DNA from: Ptiloglossa arizonensis
Lineage: Eukaryota > Arthropoda > Insecta > Hymenoptera > Colletidae
Assembly (NCBI RefSeq): GCF_051014685.1
Contig: NC_135061.1
Coordinates: forward strand, 5,876,029 to 5,940,028
Length of the DNA stretch: 64,000 nucleotides
Direction: 5' to 3'
A program made the position numbers and the translations under genes. Of this stretch, positions 50,501 through 62,645 are shown piece after piece (the first letter of the stretch is position 1; every line of letters begins with the position of its first letter). The notes under the pieces were generated by a model, which saw only the letters and a program-made list of their open reading frames with translations, was not told the DNA's origin and made no database searches.

Positions 50501-51476
50501 TTAAGAATGAAAAAAAATCTGAAAAAAATATTCTATCTTCGTGCTTTCTCTTACAAGATACCGTAATCCATAATTCGTATTTTCCTTCTTGTAAAATTCT
50601 CATTAGTGAATGTACAAATGGCTTCAAACTCGTCCAAAATTCTCCGAAGGAATTTGCGACGCGAAGGTTACACGATTTGAAAATCCCTCTGCGTTACGAT
50701 ATCAAGGTTGTCGATTCTCGAAAGACTCCCCCTTGCAAAGAGATTTGTCTCGTGTCAGTTTCACGCGACCCCGTCAGTTTCAGGATCCCTCGTTGCCAAC
50801 GACACGAAACAAAGATCCGACAAACCCGAAACATTCTTTTTAACGATATCTTCCCCGTGACTTGTGATTGATGCTCCGTGAAACTTGAGCTTCCTGTTGC
50901 TTCAACTTTCCCCCGAACGGATTGTGGGGGACGAACTTTGGCCCCGACACGACGAAACGAACCCACGGCGACGATTCTTTCGACTCGGGACGGAAAAAGG
51001 TGCAATTTACCGCGCTGCTTCGGGCGCGGAAGATTAAACTATAGAAAAAAAGGCGAACGTGCCGTTTAATCATAATAATTTCAATTGCTCCGGAACGAAG
51101 TGGAATTGCCGGCGGAAAGTAAAACGAGACCTCGGTGGAAATAAAGGTGAAAAGGGAGGGCTCGTGGCTCCGTGTCTCTTCGTTTGCCTTCTACTCGGGA
51201 TTATGTTAAAAGAAGAGTCGTATCTCGCGAATTTACATCGAGCCGCCTGTTGACCGTACGAAGACATAATTAATCTCTTAAAATCTCTAACGAGAACGAA
51301 GCTTCCTGCAAACAGTCCAACTCCTCGTTTTGGCAATCGCTCGTTCAACCTAACGAAAATATTTTCATGGAAATACGTACCTCGTAATCGGTATAGATAC
51401 CTGCATCTTCGTAACTTTATGTCGCATAGTCTGCATACAAGAGGGTATCGCGTATAACGTGCACCCGCTTGGAAAA
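47572..51476. other. Non-coding stretch with a long T-rich tract
   Basis: No gene supported. A T-rich tract with scattered C and G spans about 47949-48011. Frames of 92-108 codons exist but overlap on both strands. The segment 49470-49780 mixes TAAT words (aacgtaattaaccg, atactaattactat, ggcgtaattagaa) with CpG-rich sequence and may be regulatory, with low confidence. Confidence 0.5.
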
Positions 51477-52098
51477 TGAGAAATTCCTGAATATAAAATG
51501 AAAACGAGACAATGGTAAATCGAATCTTTCCGGAATAGTTCTATTTAATCATTTTTATACAAGTTTTATGTTCATCTTGAACTATTTTCTATTAGATTTT
51601 GTATTTGATTGATTGTCATCGAGTGTACTGTCTTTGTTTCGTAAAATTGTAATTTTTATCTTACGTAAGTGTGAGTGTACAATTTGAGGTTAGGTTTCGT
51701 TTGTAACATCTTCAACTGCCCTTTAAATATTAGTTGATTCTTCGATATTTATTAGATGCACTCTCCTTGTATGATGATGAGAAATTCCTGAATATAAAAT
51801 GAAAACGAGACAATGGTAAATCGAATCTTTCCGGAATAGTTCTTTTTAATATATTTTAATGATTTAATAATCATTTTTATACAAGTTTGATGCTTATCTT
51901 GAACTATTTTCTATTAGATTTTGTATTTGATTGATTGTCATCGAGTGTACTGTCTTTGTTTCGTAAAATTGTAACTTTTATCTTACGTAAGTATGAGTGT
52001 ACAATTTGAGGTTAGGTTTCATTTGCAACATCGTAGATTCCACTGCCCTTTAAATATTAGTTGATTCTTCGATATTTATCAAATGCACTCTCCTTGTT
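51477..52098. repeat. Two-copy tandem duplication, ~301 bp unit, recent
   Basis: Copy 1 is 51477-51777 and copy 2 is 51778-52098. The shared text starts tgagaaattcctgaatataa and ends gcactctccttgt. Copy 2 carries an extra stretch of roughly 20 bases (ttaatatattttaatgattt) inside, near 51847-51870, plus an 8 bp insertion near 52031. Otherwise only scattered substitutions separate the copies over 300 bp, so the duplication is young compared with the other repeats here. Confidence 0.95.
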
Positions 52099-55000
52099 CG
52101 ATAAAATTATCATTTTCTTCTCACGTAAATACGAATTACAGCATTGCTTGCTGCACCTCTCGCGTATTTTTGTGTTTCTTATTTTTATTACGTCTGCGTA
52201 ATAGAGACGTTGAAAAAGAAAATTGCGTTGCTGTTCCATTTTTAGGACAAGTACGGTAACTATTCCGGGTAAAATATATCGCGCGGTAACATTTTGTAAT
52301 ATAACTTCAATTTACATTTTCTGAAGTACAATCTCAAGCATGTTTTACGCTTTACGTGTCGGAGAACTTTTTTCTATTAAAGTTGTTCACAATTTTCCCA
52401 TCTACACCGACGTATACAGCTACTAGAAACTGGACAGCTTAATATATTCTCAGCTTCAAATAATAGAAAGAAAGAAGTGTCGTTTGCTGAAGTTACGGTG
52501 GCTCTCGAGGCGACATAATATCTTGGCAATAAATTCCTAATGAGCGGAGACGTGGAAGAAATTCGAAGAGAGTGCTTCGTTTTTGTTAATCAAGTATCCA
52601 GATATTTAAAGGAGAACTTTAAATCAAGAATAAAAATGTAGATATTTAAATTAAGAATAAAAATGTTAAGTCACATCTATTGTACAATTTAATCCTACTT
52701 CTCCTTTGAGAAACAATTATGCTTAAAATACACTATTGAAAATAATTAAAAGTCGCAGTTTTAGCAACGATGCAGGTATCAGAATTAAAGAATATACTAT
52801 GAATTTAATATCTAATATAATTTCGTACAAAATAAATGTATGTATTAATATTCTATCTGAAACGAGGTAAAAATTGAAATAAATATTTCCACTATTTGAC
52901 AAAACATCAGTACGGTATAATATCAAAAAAAAACAAGACTAAAGGCGTCGTTATATCTTGAAATTTTATACGAGTAGAAATAATGTAAAATTATTTCAAA
53001 AAGCACACGTTTCGTAACATCCTATCCAGCAAAAGTAATGGCCTGTGCAGTATCCACATTAAGAGTTTTACCGAACGTTTACCCGACACGGTATAAACAC
53101 CTTCCACAGTGTTTCGCGTAGACGATTGTTTAATTAAATTGGATACCGTAACGTTCGTTGCAATCCAGAACGAATGGAACGTTCATGTTCGAGCGTTTAA
53201 GCATTCTTTCGGAAAAAAATCTGAATCGTTCGCCACCTCGGTTGCGTCATTCCCTGTTCCTTCCCAGTCATTAAGATATTTACACCGTGGCTCGGCAATT
53301 CTCTTTATCGCTAACGACCGGATCGCGTAGTTCTCGTGAACATTAGGGAACCCATTTGAATAATTTCAATAATTACCAACGCGAAATTATCCGAGCGAGA
53401 TGTATTCCAATGAGACGAAACACGCATGCCGGCGACAGTAGTCACGGTACGACCGAAAAGGTGGTTTAATTTCGTAAAGATACCTCGACCGTTTGCGGTC
53501 CCTTGTTTCAAGGTGAATACCAGGAACGAGTATTACGGCTAGCCGATATTTAAATGCTAAGCAGACTCACCGAACCACCGACTTCTTCACTCTCTCGCGA
53601 ACCGAGTAACCTCTGAATACATTTCGAGGTGTCCGTTCCATCCCTCCTGTCATCTCGTCACTCTGAAATATCATGCGTGTTGTGGAACGACGACAGAAGG
53701 GTGTCGAATTGTGGTAATGTTTGTAAATTGTTTTCGAGCTCGTGTTTAGATACAAGTGTAATTTATGAGTCTAATTTTGAGACAATTTGGAGGAATGTTA
53801 GACGTCTGGGCAATTTAACTACAGTACACTGGTTTTATTACGATGATGATAATGTAAAATATATTTAAGAACGAAACTTTTGTTCTGTGATCCACACGTC
53901 TGGATTTTCTGATCTCGAACGTACGTAACGTGGCCCTTTCGAATAATTTATATCAGTGAACACGAGGGAAAATAATTGTACAATCGTAGAATTTTACCAC
54001 GATTTTAAAAACGAAGCGTTTAATATATTTTCGATCGTACGATTTAAAAACAGCGTCGTTGCTCGTTTCACACTCTCGTCTCTCATCAGTCTTTTTAATT
54101 ATTTTCATTCTACCCAGGTTGGTACATGGGTTACTGGAAACACCGCATAAAAATATTGTAAAATTGCATCGTTGCTGATGTGCATCGCTGCACGTTTAAC
54201 CGCCACAAAGGTTTTCTGGGATACTTAGTACGTTAAAGTGTGTGATGCATAAATTTTATTTTTTATTCGGTAAAACGAGGTATTTTTAATTACTCGTTAT
54301 GAAACCTTTATACGTTTCGAGATGTGTCGCGTATTTCAAGTAAGCCACGACGTGCACTTTTCGTTTCGATCGAATAGGGGATTATTAATTAAACGTCACT
54401 TTTTATTATTTACGTATTGGTTAATTAAACAAGTACAAACGAAAGGAGTAACGAATCGAGCGAAATGGATCGTGTAAAGAGATACGTTTGATTTATTTAT
54501 CACGGATAATTGAGTAATTCTAGCCCAATTAACCGATATAATATAACGAACATATTAGCTGGATTAATTAGTGATTACTATGGAATCGTGAAGTATTAAA
54601 CTAGATCTGTATGCTCGATTGAATTGTTTCCAGAAGTATTCTGTGAAATTGATGGAATATTATTAAGTAGCAAAAGTTACGTAATTATGTATAATAGAAT
54701 GGGATATTCAATTGATTGACAACAACAGTTACACAATATTGTGTTTCTTGGTCATTGATTGTAATATCATTCTATCGTGTAAAATAATTGACATATAGGT
54801 AGCTATCTTACGCATAATGTTAATTAATAGTACATTATTGTTCTCAAGTTTTTTTCTAACGAATACATATTATCAATATTTTGAATTTCTTGTTACTTAT
54901 GTAATTATTATTTCCGTTATGCTCCATCAATTGGAATATAATAAATAATTAATTAATTGGTACAGTATCCACTTTCAAATGATACTGCTTATATTAATTA

Positions 55001-55856
55001 AATGCCAATTTCACGTAAAGATTATATCCATCGTACCTCGTGCATAGTCATTGAAATCTTACGAGAATGATAATTATCTTTTCGCGTACTTGTCCCTGAT
55101 TTATTCTTTATTTAACTGTTTAAATATTTTACAAACGCGGAAAGTGAATTTGTGTCAGATACTTAAGATGAGCGTAGGTACTTGTTTAAAAGAAGTAGTA
55201 TGAATAAGGTGGACCAATTAGCACAGAAAAGAAAAGAAGGAGAATTTGAAGAAATCTCTTCAAAATCTCTTGACCCAATGTAAGTAAAACATTTCAGTAT
55301 TACTAAGTATACACAGTGTCCTACTCGAAACAGCTCATCTGACTATGTATCTTCTTTAATTACGACGATAAGAATCGGGTGAATAGGTTCTGAGGAAAAT
55401 TTCCTTTTCAGTGTCAATTGTTTCAAACTCTTTCGTATCACAGGTGTTTCTCCCACTGATAAGTAGGTACTTACGTATTTGTCTCTTGGGTGGGTCGCAG
55501 TACTTGACATTAATACGTATTTCGTCACAATAATGACTCTACAATGACCCAGAACTCCTCGGAATCAAAGTTCATCGATACTTCTCAAAATAAATGTTAT
55601 TCTCGAGAAGAAACATGCTTTGCCAAGAAATCAAACGCATCGTGTATCAGGTAATTTCTTCAAAGAACAGTTGTGTGAAAAGGTAAATCAATTATCGAGG
55701 GTTTGCTTTACAAGGTTTCTCGTATTGGAAGTCGACAAAGCCTGGAAAAAGTTAATTATTCTGGAAAGAAAATTTGCAATTCTTTTGTGCCAAATTTATT
55801 CGAATAATTTATGTTAGATGGATGTACAAAAAAAATATAATACAATTGTGTCGAAA
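52099..55856. other. Non-coding AT-rich stretch
   Basis: No gene supported. A small internal repeat near 52610-52665 (agatattta... aagaataaaaatgt, twice) is visible. Frames do not exceed about 79 codons. Confidence 0.5.
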
Positions 55857-55903
55857 TACTACTCTTAATAGTAGTATAATTTATAGTACTACTCTTAATA
55901 GTA
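55857..55903. repeat. Short 30 bp direct repeat with hairpin
   Basis: tactactcttaatagtagta (55857-55876) is an inverted repeat with 7 bp arms (TACTACT/AGTAGTA). The same word starts again at 55887 (tactactcttaatagta). Confidence 0.85.
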
Positions 55904-58552
55904 ATAACAACTCACTTTCTAACGTGAGAGCTTCTCGACATATTAAACTCTTTCGATGGTAACATTCATATCTACGAATAGGTATACGAACCTACTTTTT
56001 TGCGTCTCTGACTATCGTTGCAAAGGAATTGAGAATGCACCATTCCTGTAACTTTGAAGATTTATCATCCGTAAAATGTAAAATTTGTTACGAAATATTT
56101 TTCAAGCGAGAAAAACGTATTGAAGTCATTTTCATATATTTCGCATTGTTACATAGATTTCTGCACGAGTTTCGAGGGAAGTCTCAAAGGTACAATGAAA
56201 AATATCTCGTAAAAGGAGAGAAACTTCCAGGCTGTTGTGAAAAAGTCTCAAGATGTTTCGAATCAAGGTAAATCAAATTAAACGCGACATCGTCCGCCGT
56301 AGAACTTGCTTGTAACTTCTTTTAATCTAAATAATTGAAGAAAGGAGAAGAAAAATTGCTACGAACAAATACAGGCCATTTTCTAAAAGCAAACAGAAAA
56401 CTACTCCGCGGAGAAAATATCTGCTCTATCCGCATACGGAGAATTATACGCGATACGTATATACATTAACATTCGAGGGTTTCGTTTGAAACGAAATACA
56501 TGAATATGATTTTTTAGAAAAGTTTCTTCCCACAGGAGAAGGAAACGCGAAAGTCGAGGGAACCACGATAATGGATTTAAAGAACCACGCGATATTTTCA
56601 TGAATTCTGAACTACATCCGTCACCGGCTGATAAGAGAGTCACGAGACCGTTCGATTTTCAGAGGCACCTCTTCAAACGGAGGTTCAAACTTACGAAAAT
56701 GATGAGGAGATCGTGGGAATGCCACGTATTGATAAACGATAACCAAACATCGTTTTGTTTGTACGATTGCTTCCTCAAATTTTCATTCGAGAATCTAGGA
56801 ACTAGCGAATGCCTAAAAAAAAATATTTTACATATTTTTATATACTATTACGCGTACAATTAAAATTGAAGATATTTAACATCGTCTGTAGCAAAACGAT
56901 ACATTGCTATCACTCGTCAGCGCGAATCGTGTTTATAACAATAAAACGTAACTTTCTAGTACCAAAGTTGTATATTACAATACGAACAGAGGAATGAAGT
57001 AAAATATATAATATTGCATTAAGTAAATCTATTTTAACGGAATAATAAAGGTAAATAGACATTCACGGTAGAAATGCGGGGAACACTAATACGTAGCTAT
57101 TAACCTAACCTCACTTTGTCGTGTTTCGAGCGTAACCTGCGCCACGAGTGTAACTGGATGTTACAAGAGAACGGGTTAAAAGCATTCTCGGCCGGATTAG
57201 AATGAACGTCACCATCAGTATCGCGTTAACATTCACCGATTTGCAGCTATTTTATATTCACGGACCTATCAAGCCCTTTTCGCAGTCGGTTGTATTTACA
57301 TTCAAGTTTGCTTCCCTCCCCCGCGTAAAGACCGGTGGGTTCACATTGCGCACACCCCGTCTTAAAGTTATGATTATGAATATTCAATTTTAGCCGGTTA
57401 TAATCCTGGAAATTCCGCCGCCGGTATTAAAGATGCAACGAAATGCAACGAAATGCTAAGCGTAGCAAAATAGATCTCCGCCATTCTCGCCGCGGCATCG
57501 CAAACTGTTTATTCGTTAATACAGTTGCGTTCCCTATAACAAGAGGTAGGCGCAGAATTTATTTGCATCGCGATTCGTATCTTTGGTCGCTTCGCTGCAA
57601 TTATTTAAAGTAAAGTTCCTCGATATCCACTAGTATCTCGAATGTACGCGAAAGATCAGGACCGAACGTATACAGGATACTTCGAAACGTACTAGCATAA
57701 CTTCAGGGACGATTTCAGCACGTTGCAATAAGAAGAAAAGTTTGTATAAATATTATATATATGACTGACTGAATTGTTTTCCAGTTATAGACGTTTCAGT
57801 CTTCTAGTAATTCTTATACTAACTGAGATCTTTATAATACAATCTTTTTTTAAATTTGTAATTTCATAGAATTAAAAATAATCCAAATAAGATCCTAAAA
57901 CGTTCCTCTTTATCGCAATCAAATTTTCCTCGTACATATTTGTAAATCTTCTTTACACTCATCTTTTAACTTCTTCTTTTCACTCTGTTATTGGTTAACC
58001 TTAATAGCACCTAAGCTGAAATTTGCATTGCACTCCGTTTCAAACACACTATTTTTATCAGTATAATAAAGACATTATTGTTAGCAACACGTTGCATGAA
58101 TTATTATGGTAATTTATATCGTTGCGCATACTTATTAGATTTTTACCAATAAATTAATGTCGTAGAGGAACATTAACGTGTATAAACGTTGCCACTCGGG
58201 AGGGTTACAATTTGCCCAACGTGCTGCATCGTATCGGTCGAATCTACAAATATTTGTGGCCCGCACAGAATAGTACACTGAAAATCACGTCGTGCCTGAG
58301 GTGTTGGGCTATCCCGGTCTTCGACGAACTGTTTCTCTCTAAACCTAATATTCCAGATAGTTACCGCCTACACCTTACGGTCAAACTTCCATCGAAGATA
58401 CCGTCTTCGAAGTCCGAAATTGCTGACACGTTCTAGATATTGGAATTCGAACGCGCTGGAAAATTTACAATGTTTCTCGATCGTTTTCTCGTAACTTTCA
58501 TTCGAGAATTTTTAGTTACGACGCTCGATCGATCTTCCACGTCCACCGATGT
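55904..58552. other. Non-coding stretch; possible regulatory segment near 57.4-57.6 kb
   Basis: No gene supported. The segment 57390-57610 is GC-richer and contains ATTTGCAT (an octamer/POU-type word), gcaacgaaatgcaacgaaatg (a short direct repeat) and gttaatacagtt. It could be regulatory, but nothing beyond motif content supports that. Confidence 0.45.
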
Positions 58553-58930
58553 AAAAGATACCTTTGCAATTGAACGTGGACCAATTTACAAGAACTTGGA
58601 CATTGTAGGACAAATCATTACTTATTTTCAATAGCAACGTTACTCCTTCAAATACCTCAAAGATCGCAAGACAGATATCTAAGGATAATTGTTGCATTAC
58701 AAATAGCGAGGAACTGTAAATTAACTCGTAGAACACTGTTTTTGATAGATAACACTAATTACATAATATTGCCAAATGTAACTCGACTATACGTGTACTT
58801 TGGATCTAGAGATTCAAAGTTTCTTTAAAAGATAGCTTTGCAAGTGAACGTGGACCTCGTTGTACAATAAATCGTTACTTATTTTCTGTAGCAAAGTTAT
58901 TCCTCAACATAACTCAAAGATCACAAGACA
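58553..58930. repeat. Two-copy duplication, ~274 bp offset
   Basis: Copy 1 (58553-58678) and copy 2 (58827-58930) share aaaagata.ctttgcaa.tg, then aacgtggacc, then (c/a)ttacttattttc..tagcaa.gtta, then ctcaaagatc.caagaca. Copy 2 lacks about 15-20 bp of the middle part. Confidence 0.85.
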
Positions 58931-59329
58931 ATTCACTTAGCAAAGCGAAACTTCAGATCGCGATATGGACAACCACTGCCATCGTGATGATCCAACCTCA
59001 TCGACTGGCTCGAGGGGCTTGGCACTCTGTCAACCCTGGCACTTGGGAACGATTGGGGAATACTCATCCTTGTCAATCTCTTCTGCCAACCTCCAAAGTG
59101 CCACTTAAACCATAACGAGGTCTTCGTGGCACCATTGGTAATACTTACAATCCTGTCATCTTGCAGTTCGTACAAAGGAACAACCACAAAGTGCCTCTCT
59201 ACTATCATTTCTTACGAAACTCGAGTTTCTTGGGTATACATATTTACGTTTATCTACGGTAACCTAAATTCGAAACGCGAAAGAATCATTTACACCTTGT
59301 TATATTCTTTCAAAATTCTTATATAATAG
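58931..59329. other. Stretch open in several frames, no gene chosen
   Basis: Between about 58990 and 59330 at least four frames are open at once. A minus-strand frame of 91 codons spans 58933-59208. A plus-strand frame runs about 110 codons from near 58998 to the TAA at 59327. A second plus-strand frame is partly open. The minus frame contains GATTGTAAGTATT, which has the form of a splice donor. With competing frames and no recognised domain I do not call a gene. Confidence 0.4.
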
Positions 59330-59496
59330 GTTGCTCAATAAGTTTTATTTTTCTAAAAACGATACCACTGTTTTATAAACATGTGTGAAGTTTCGTGCAG
59401 ATCTGTAAACTCATTCGTATATTTACAGTTGTTCAAAATTCAAGTGTCACAGTATTTTTTCACAATGAAAAAAACAACAAAACTTATCGAACAACC
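59330..59496. mobile_element. Mariner-type miniature element (167 bp) with TA target duplication
   Basis: The left end reads GGTTGCTCAATAAGTTTTAT from 59330. The reverse complement of the right end reads GGTTGTTCGATAAGTTTTGT, ending at 59496. Eighteen terminal bases match except at two positions, and similarity continues weakly for several more. TA flanks both ends (59328-59329 and 59497-59498). The GGTTG terminus and TA duplication indicate the mariner group. There is no transposase frame, so it is a miniature or internally deleted copy. Its better-preserved ends suggest it is younger than the element at 14822-14948. Confidence 0.82.
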
Positions 59497-60883
59497 TAGT
59501 ACTCAATCGAAGAAACCACCAGAAGGATGAAACTTTGACGTAGTACCAAAGTTTTATTAAAATTGAGAGGACACTTTGCAGATGCTTCTTGTTATCAACG
59601 ATCAATTAGTGTTTCGAATATGCTGTTCCATCAACGATAACCGGTTTTCAAAATGGTCCTTCTGACGCCTAACCTCGCCCTAAAATGAACATCGCAATGT
59701 TCGAGGATCCACGTTTATTACCAGAGATGAATCCACTATCACCAACAAGCGCGAATTTATTCATTGGACTTGCGAAGATACGAATCAGTAAATGAAACGC
59801 AATAAACGTTACCTTTTCCCTCGAAACTGCTACAGCCCGACAAGATTATGCTGAAATCGACCCGCTGCCCTTATTACCGCGCTCGGTGCCCTCGACTGTA
59901 TCGCAACGGCTGCATTACGCCATATTGAATGGCATCGTAGCGGGCATTAAACATATTAGACGACTATACTTTGGCCGTCGGAGCACCCGGGTCAAAAAGA
60001 AGTGATTTATACGTCGCGTTGCATAAAGGAAGAATGGCCGACTGGAATAGAACCGTGCTCCACCAGACAGAATTGTATTTAATTTCGCAGTGAATGATAT
60101 ATACGGTGTCCCGGTAGAGCGTGAACCGTGATGCTTATTGCCTTGCCGAGTTTTTCGATCTCACTCAAAGCCGTAATAAAAAAGGTAAAGAATATTAATT
60201 GTCTATTGGCCGCGAAATTGCTGCGCAGCGTAATTGTTCGGTTTGATTTGCGACTTGAAAGAGTATGATATTGGACTAGCTTCGGATCCATTCGAATTAT
60301 TGACCGGTAGTAAACTTTCGCGCGTATTTGTTCCTCCGATTGTAAATCTCTGATTTTGCAATATTTACCGTGTAACGGGGGAAGGGCGAACCGAAATTAA
60401 ACGAGTGCAACGAAGAGTCTTCTTTTTCGTACACGGACTCACCAAGTGAGATCTTTGCACCTGATCTTTGATCGTAGATTAGCTACGAGAAGATAATTTC
60501 TGAGGATCCAGTGTGAATATTCTTGGAAAAATTGAAATTTTTCCTGTCTCGAAGGATATCGTTTCAATAGTATTATTGGTATAGTTTTGATCCTGTATTG
60601 TATATCAGAAGTTTCTTAAGAATCTTGAATTAAGTTTAATATTCTCAGAGAAATTGAAAAATGTCCTTACCTTTGAGTACATCGCTTCAACAGACACAGA
60701 ATAAATGAACTTATATGGAACAAATTACACTAAGAGACACTACACGTTAAGAGTGAATTCAAGCTCTCAAAACAGAACAGAAGAAACTTCTGAAGCAATA
60801 CATCCAAACACTCATCAGATACCGTGGAAACAAACATACTCGTAACACATGTCCCTATTGATGTTGTTAGGGTGTTTAATTAT
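59497..60883. other. Non-coding stretch; possible regulatory segment 59.82-60.26 kb
   Basis: No gene supported. Sequence from about 59820 to 60260 is GC-richer and CpG-rich with scattered homeodomain-type words (gcattaaacatatta, gaatattaattgtc, gcgtaattg). It resembles other possible regulatory blocks in the window but is not independently supported. Confidence 0.45.
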
Positions 60884-61194
60884 TTACAATAAACATTGTA
60901 ATGCAAACGCCCGTATTTTCTGGAAACGTAGTACCCCTTTGTCTTGTGTTGACGCTTCAGTTTCGTCGAGAAGTATTTTAGACACTGTAGTCTTTTGATG
61001 TTCTGCTACGGGCAATTGTGTACAGCCCAACCTGGTCCATCTCTCGTGTTCTTCTCGCAATTCTCTCAGTTTCTTCGATGTATACATTTCTGCATTAGCA
61101 GGGTATCGCGTAAACTTCAGAGAACAGTCGTCGATTCTTTGAAAAATTTCAGTTTCAGTTTCTGTGGCGATAACTGCTTGCAGATTCCCTTTTA
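60884..61194 (-). CDS. Candidate 3'-terminal coding exon of an unrecognised gene
   Basis: On the minus strand a pyrimidine-rich acceptor (tctctttttaattctag) ends at 61195. The frame that follows is open for 102 codons to a TAA at 60884. The first two bases of the exon would complete a codon begun in the previous exon. The product looks protein-like, with a charged, probably helical segment (KKLRELREEHERWTRLG) in its middle and mixed polar sequence after it. An ATG lies inside the frame at 61087, so a 67-residue product starting there is also possible. The stretch is poorer in CpG than its surroundings. I do not recognise the family. The upstream minus-strand sequence is also coding-like but broken, so this may be the best-preserved part of a decaying gene. 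Confidence 0.35.
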
Positions 61195-61377
61195 CTAGAA
61201 TTAAAAAGAGAATTTATTCTAATTGATTCCAAAAGAAAACATTTTTCTTCCACACTCCTCTTTCAAAGTCACTTAAAGTGTACCATAAATATTTTTCACG
61301 TCATTAAAAACAAAACAGATCATTAGCTGAGACACCCTATATATTAAAAGACAAAAGCCAGAGTTCATTTATCTTCA

Positions 61378-61844
61378 TTTACACGTAGAGTCTTCTGTTT
61401 CGATTACTCCATCTTGATTAGTATTCATTCTTTTTTGTTTAAGAAAAGAAGTTTTCAATCAAAACATTCTCAACACGTCCAGGTCTTTGTTCAGGTGTTC
61501 TCCATCACAAAAGTTGTGATTACTGTCATAGTATAAGATGTTTATGCATTCTAGGAAATTTTCTGGTCAGTGTCCTTTTCACAACTGCATCAGATGCAAT
61601 TATCAGCTGCATGCTTGAACCACTTAGATGGTTTAAGCATAGCTTCTTTGAGAGCTCCTTCCTCGAGGATTTCTTGACAAAGCTATCTGAAATAATAGCA
61701 AAATGTCAAAATGCTTCCTCAAAAGGGCACGTCTTGTAGCTGGAAACCCTAAGCAGTACCAATTCTGAGATCCAGACTCGTGGAAGCCTCTAATGTTTCA
61801 TTGAACAAGTAGCAGTTCAGAGATAGAGAATATTCTGTAGAATG
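61378..61844 (-). pseudogene. Candidate degenerate coding sequence upstream of the 60884-61194 exon
   Basis: Read on the minus strand, several consecutive segments look like protein but are interrupted. 61844-61752 is open and ends in TAG. After further stops (one near 61722, another at 61683), 61682-61593 is open for 30 codons (contains LEEGALKEAMLKPSKW) and ends in TGA at 61592. It continues eight codons in the same frame, then the sense-like reading moves by one base at 61566 to a frame open for 35 codons (ends NFCDGEHLNKDLDVLRMF). A TGA at 61461 follows, then 27 more codons to 61378. A good acceptor-like sequence (tgctattatttcag) precedes the 61682 segment. Stops and a frameshift argue for a pseudogene or fossil; unrecognised introns are the alternative. 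The family is unknown. Confidence 0.3.
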
Positions 61845-62645
61845 TCAATGTAGACAATACAGTAGCAGAAATTCAAAGATTGAATCGCTCGTCAGGAGGA
61901 AGTACTTAGGTGTTTAAAGGTTTCAGGATTAGAAAATTAGGTGACGTAGAGTCTGGTTAATATGTGTAGATGAAAAAACAGGTTAAATCGAAATGAAAAT
62001 ATTTAGCTAGATGATATTGGTTTCGAACATTCTACAGCTTATCCTATCACTGTACAAAGTATATTTTTATTCAGTTAGTTTGTCAAATGGAAGACTCTAT
62101 TGACATCGACTTGTACGTAAAAAAAGTAGTACGATGTAAAATCAAATCAAATCCGTATAAAATATTATTACACAACCGAGAAACGATCAATCGAATTACA
62201 ATTCAAAATTCCCGCGAATTCTTGGTTAAATTGTAGATATACGTACATAACGATAACGGTGGGAATTCAAAGTGTTCGTTTCTAGCTCGCAATAACCTTA
62301 ATTTGACAGCCAAATAGAGCTCAGCAATGTTTATGTGTCCACTGTACTTTTCTCGATTTTGAGATCGAATCGCGCGAACTCGAGGCGATTTCATGAAATT
62401 GCTCGGGATTATAAGCCGCTTTGATGCTCAATCGATAGAAAATACTTTCGTGGTATACTTTACTGCACCCTCGTACGTTCAATATTTACCAACGTTAACT
62501 TTGTTTTCCATTAACGTTACTTTTCGATACAAATATTCATTTCGTAATTCCAATATCAATATTTAATCAATGCACAGAGATTTACACGAGTATATATACA
62601 TCTCGTATGATTATCAATGTTCACCATTATTGTGTACAAACATTC
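61845..62645. other. Non-coding stretch
   Basis: No gene supported. A weakly coding-like minus-strand stretch continues to about 61912 (stop at 61845, then a frame open for about 21 codons). Beyond that the sequence returns to ordinary AT-rich composition. Confidence 0.45.

Noticed and set aside
60805..60825. CTGATGAGT word on the minus strand, a possible second hammerhead core
   Set aside because: No GAAA at a suitable distance and no stem II or stem I complement; only the seven-base core matches.
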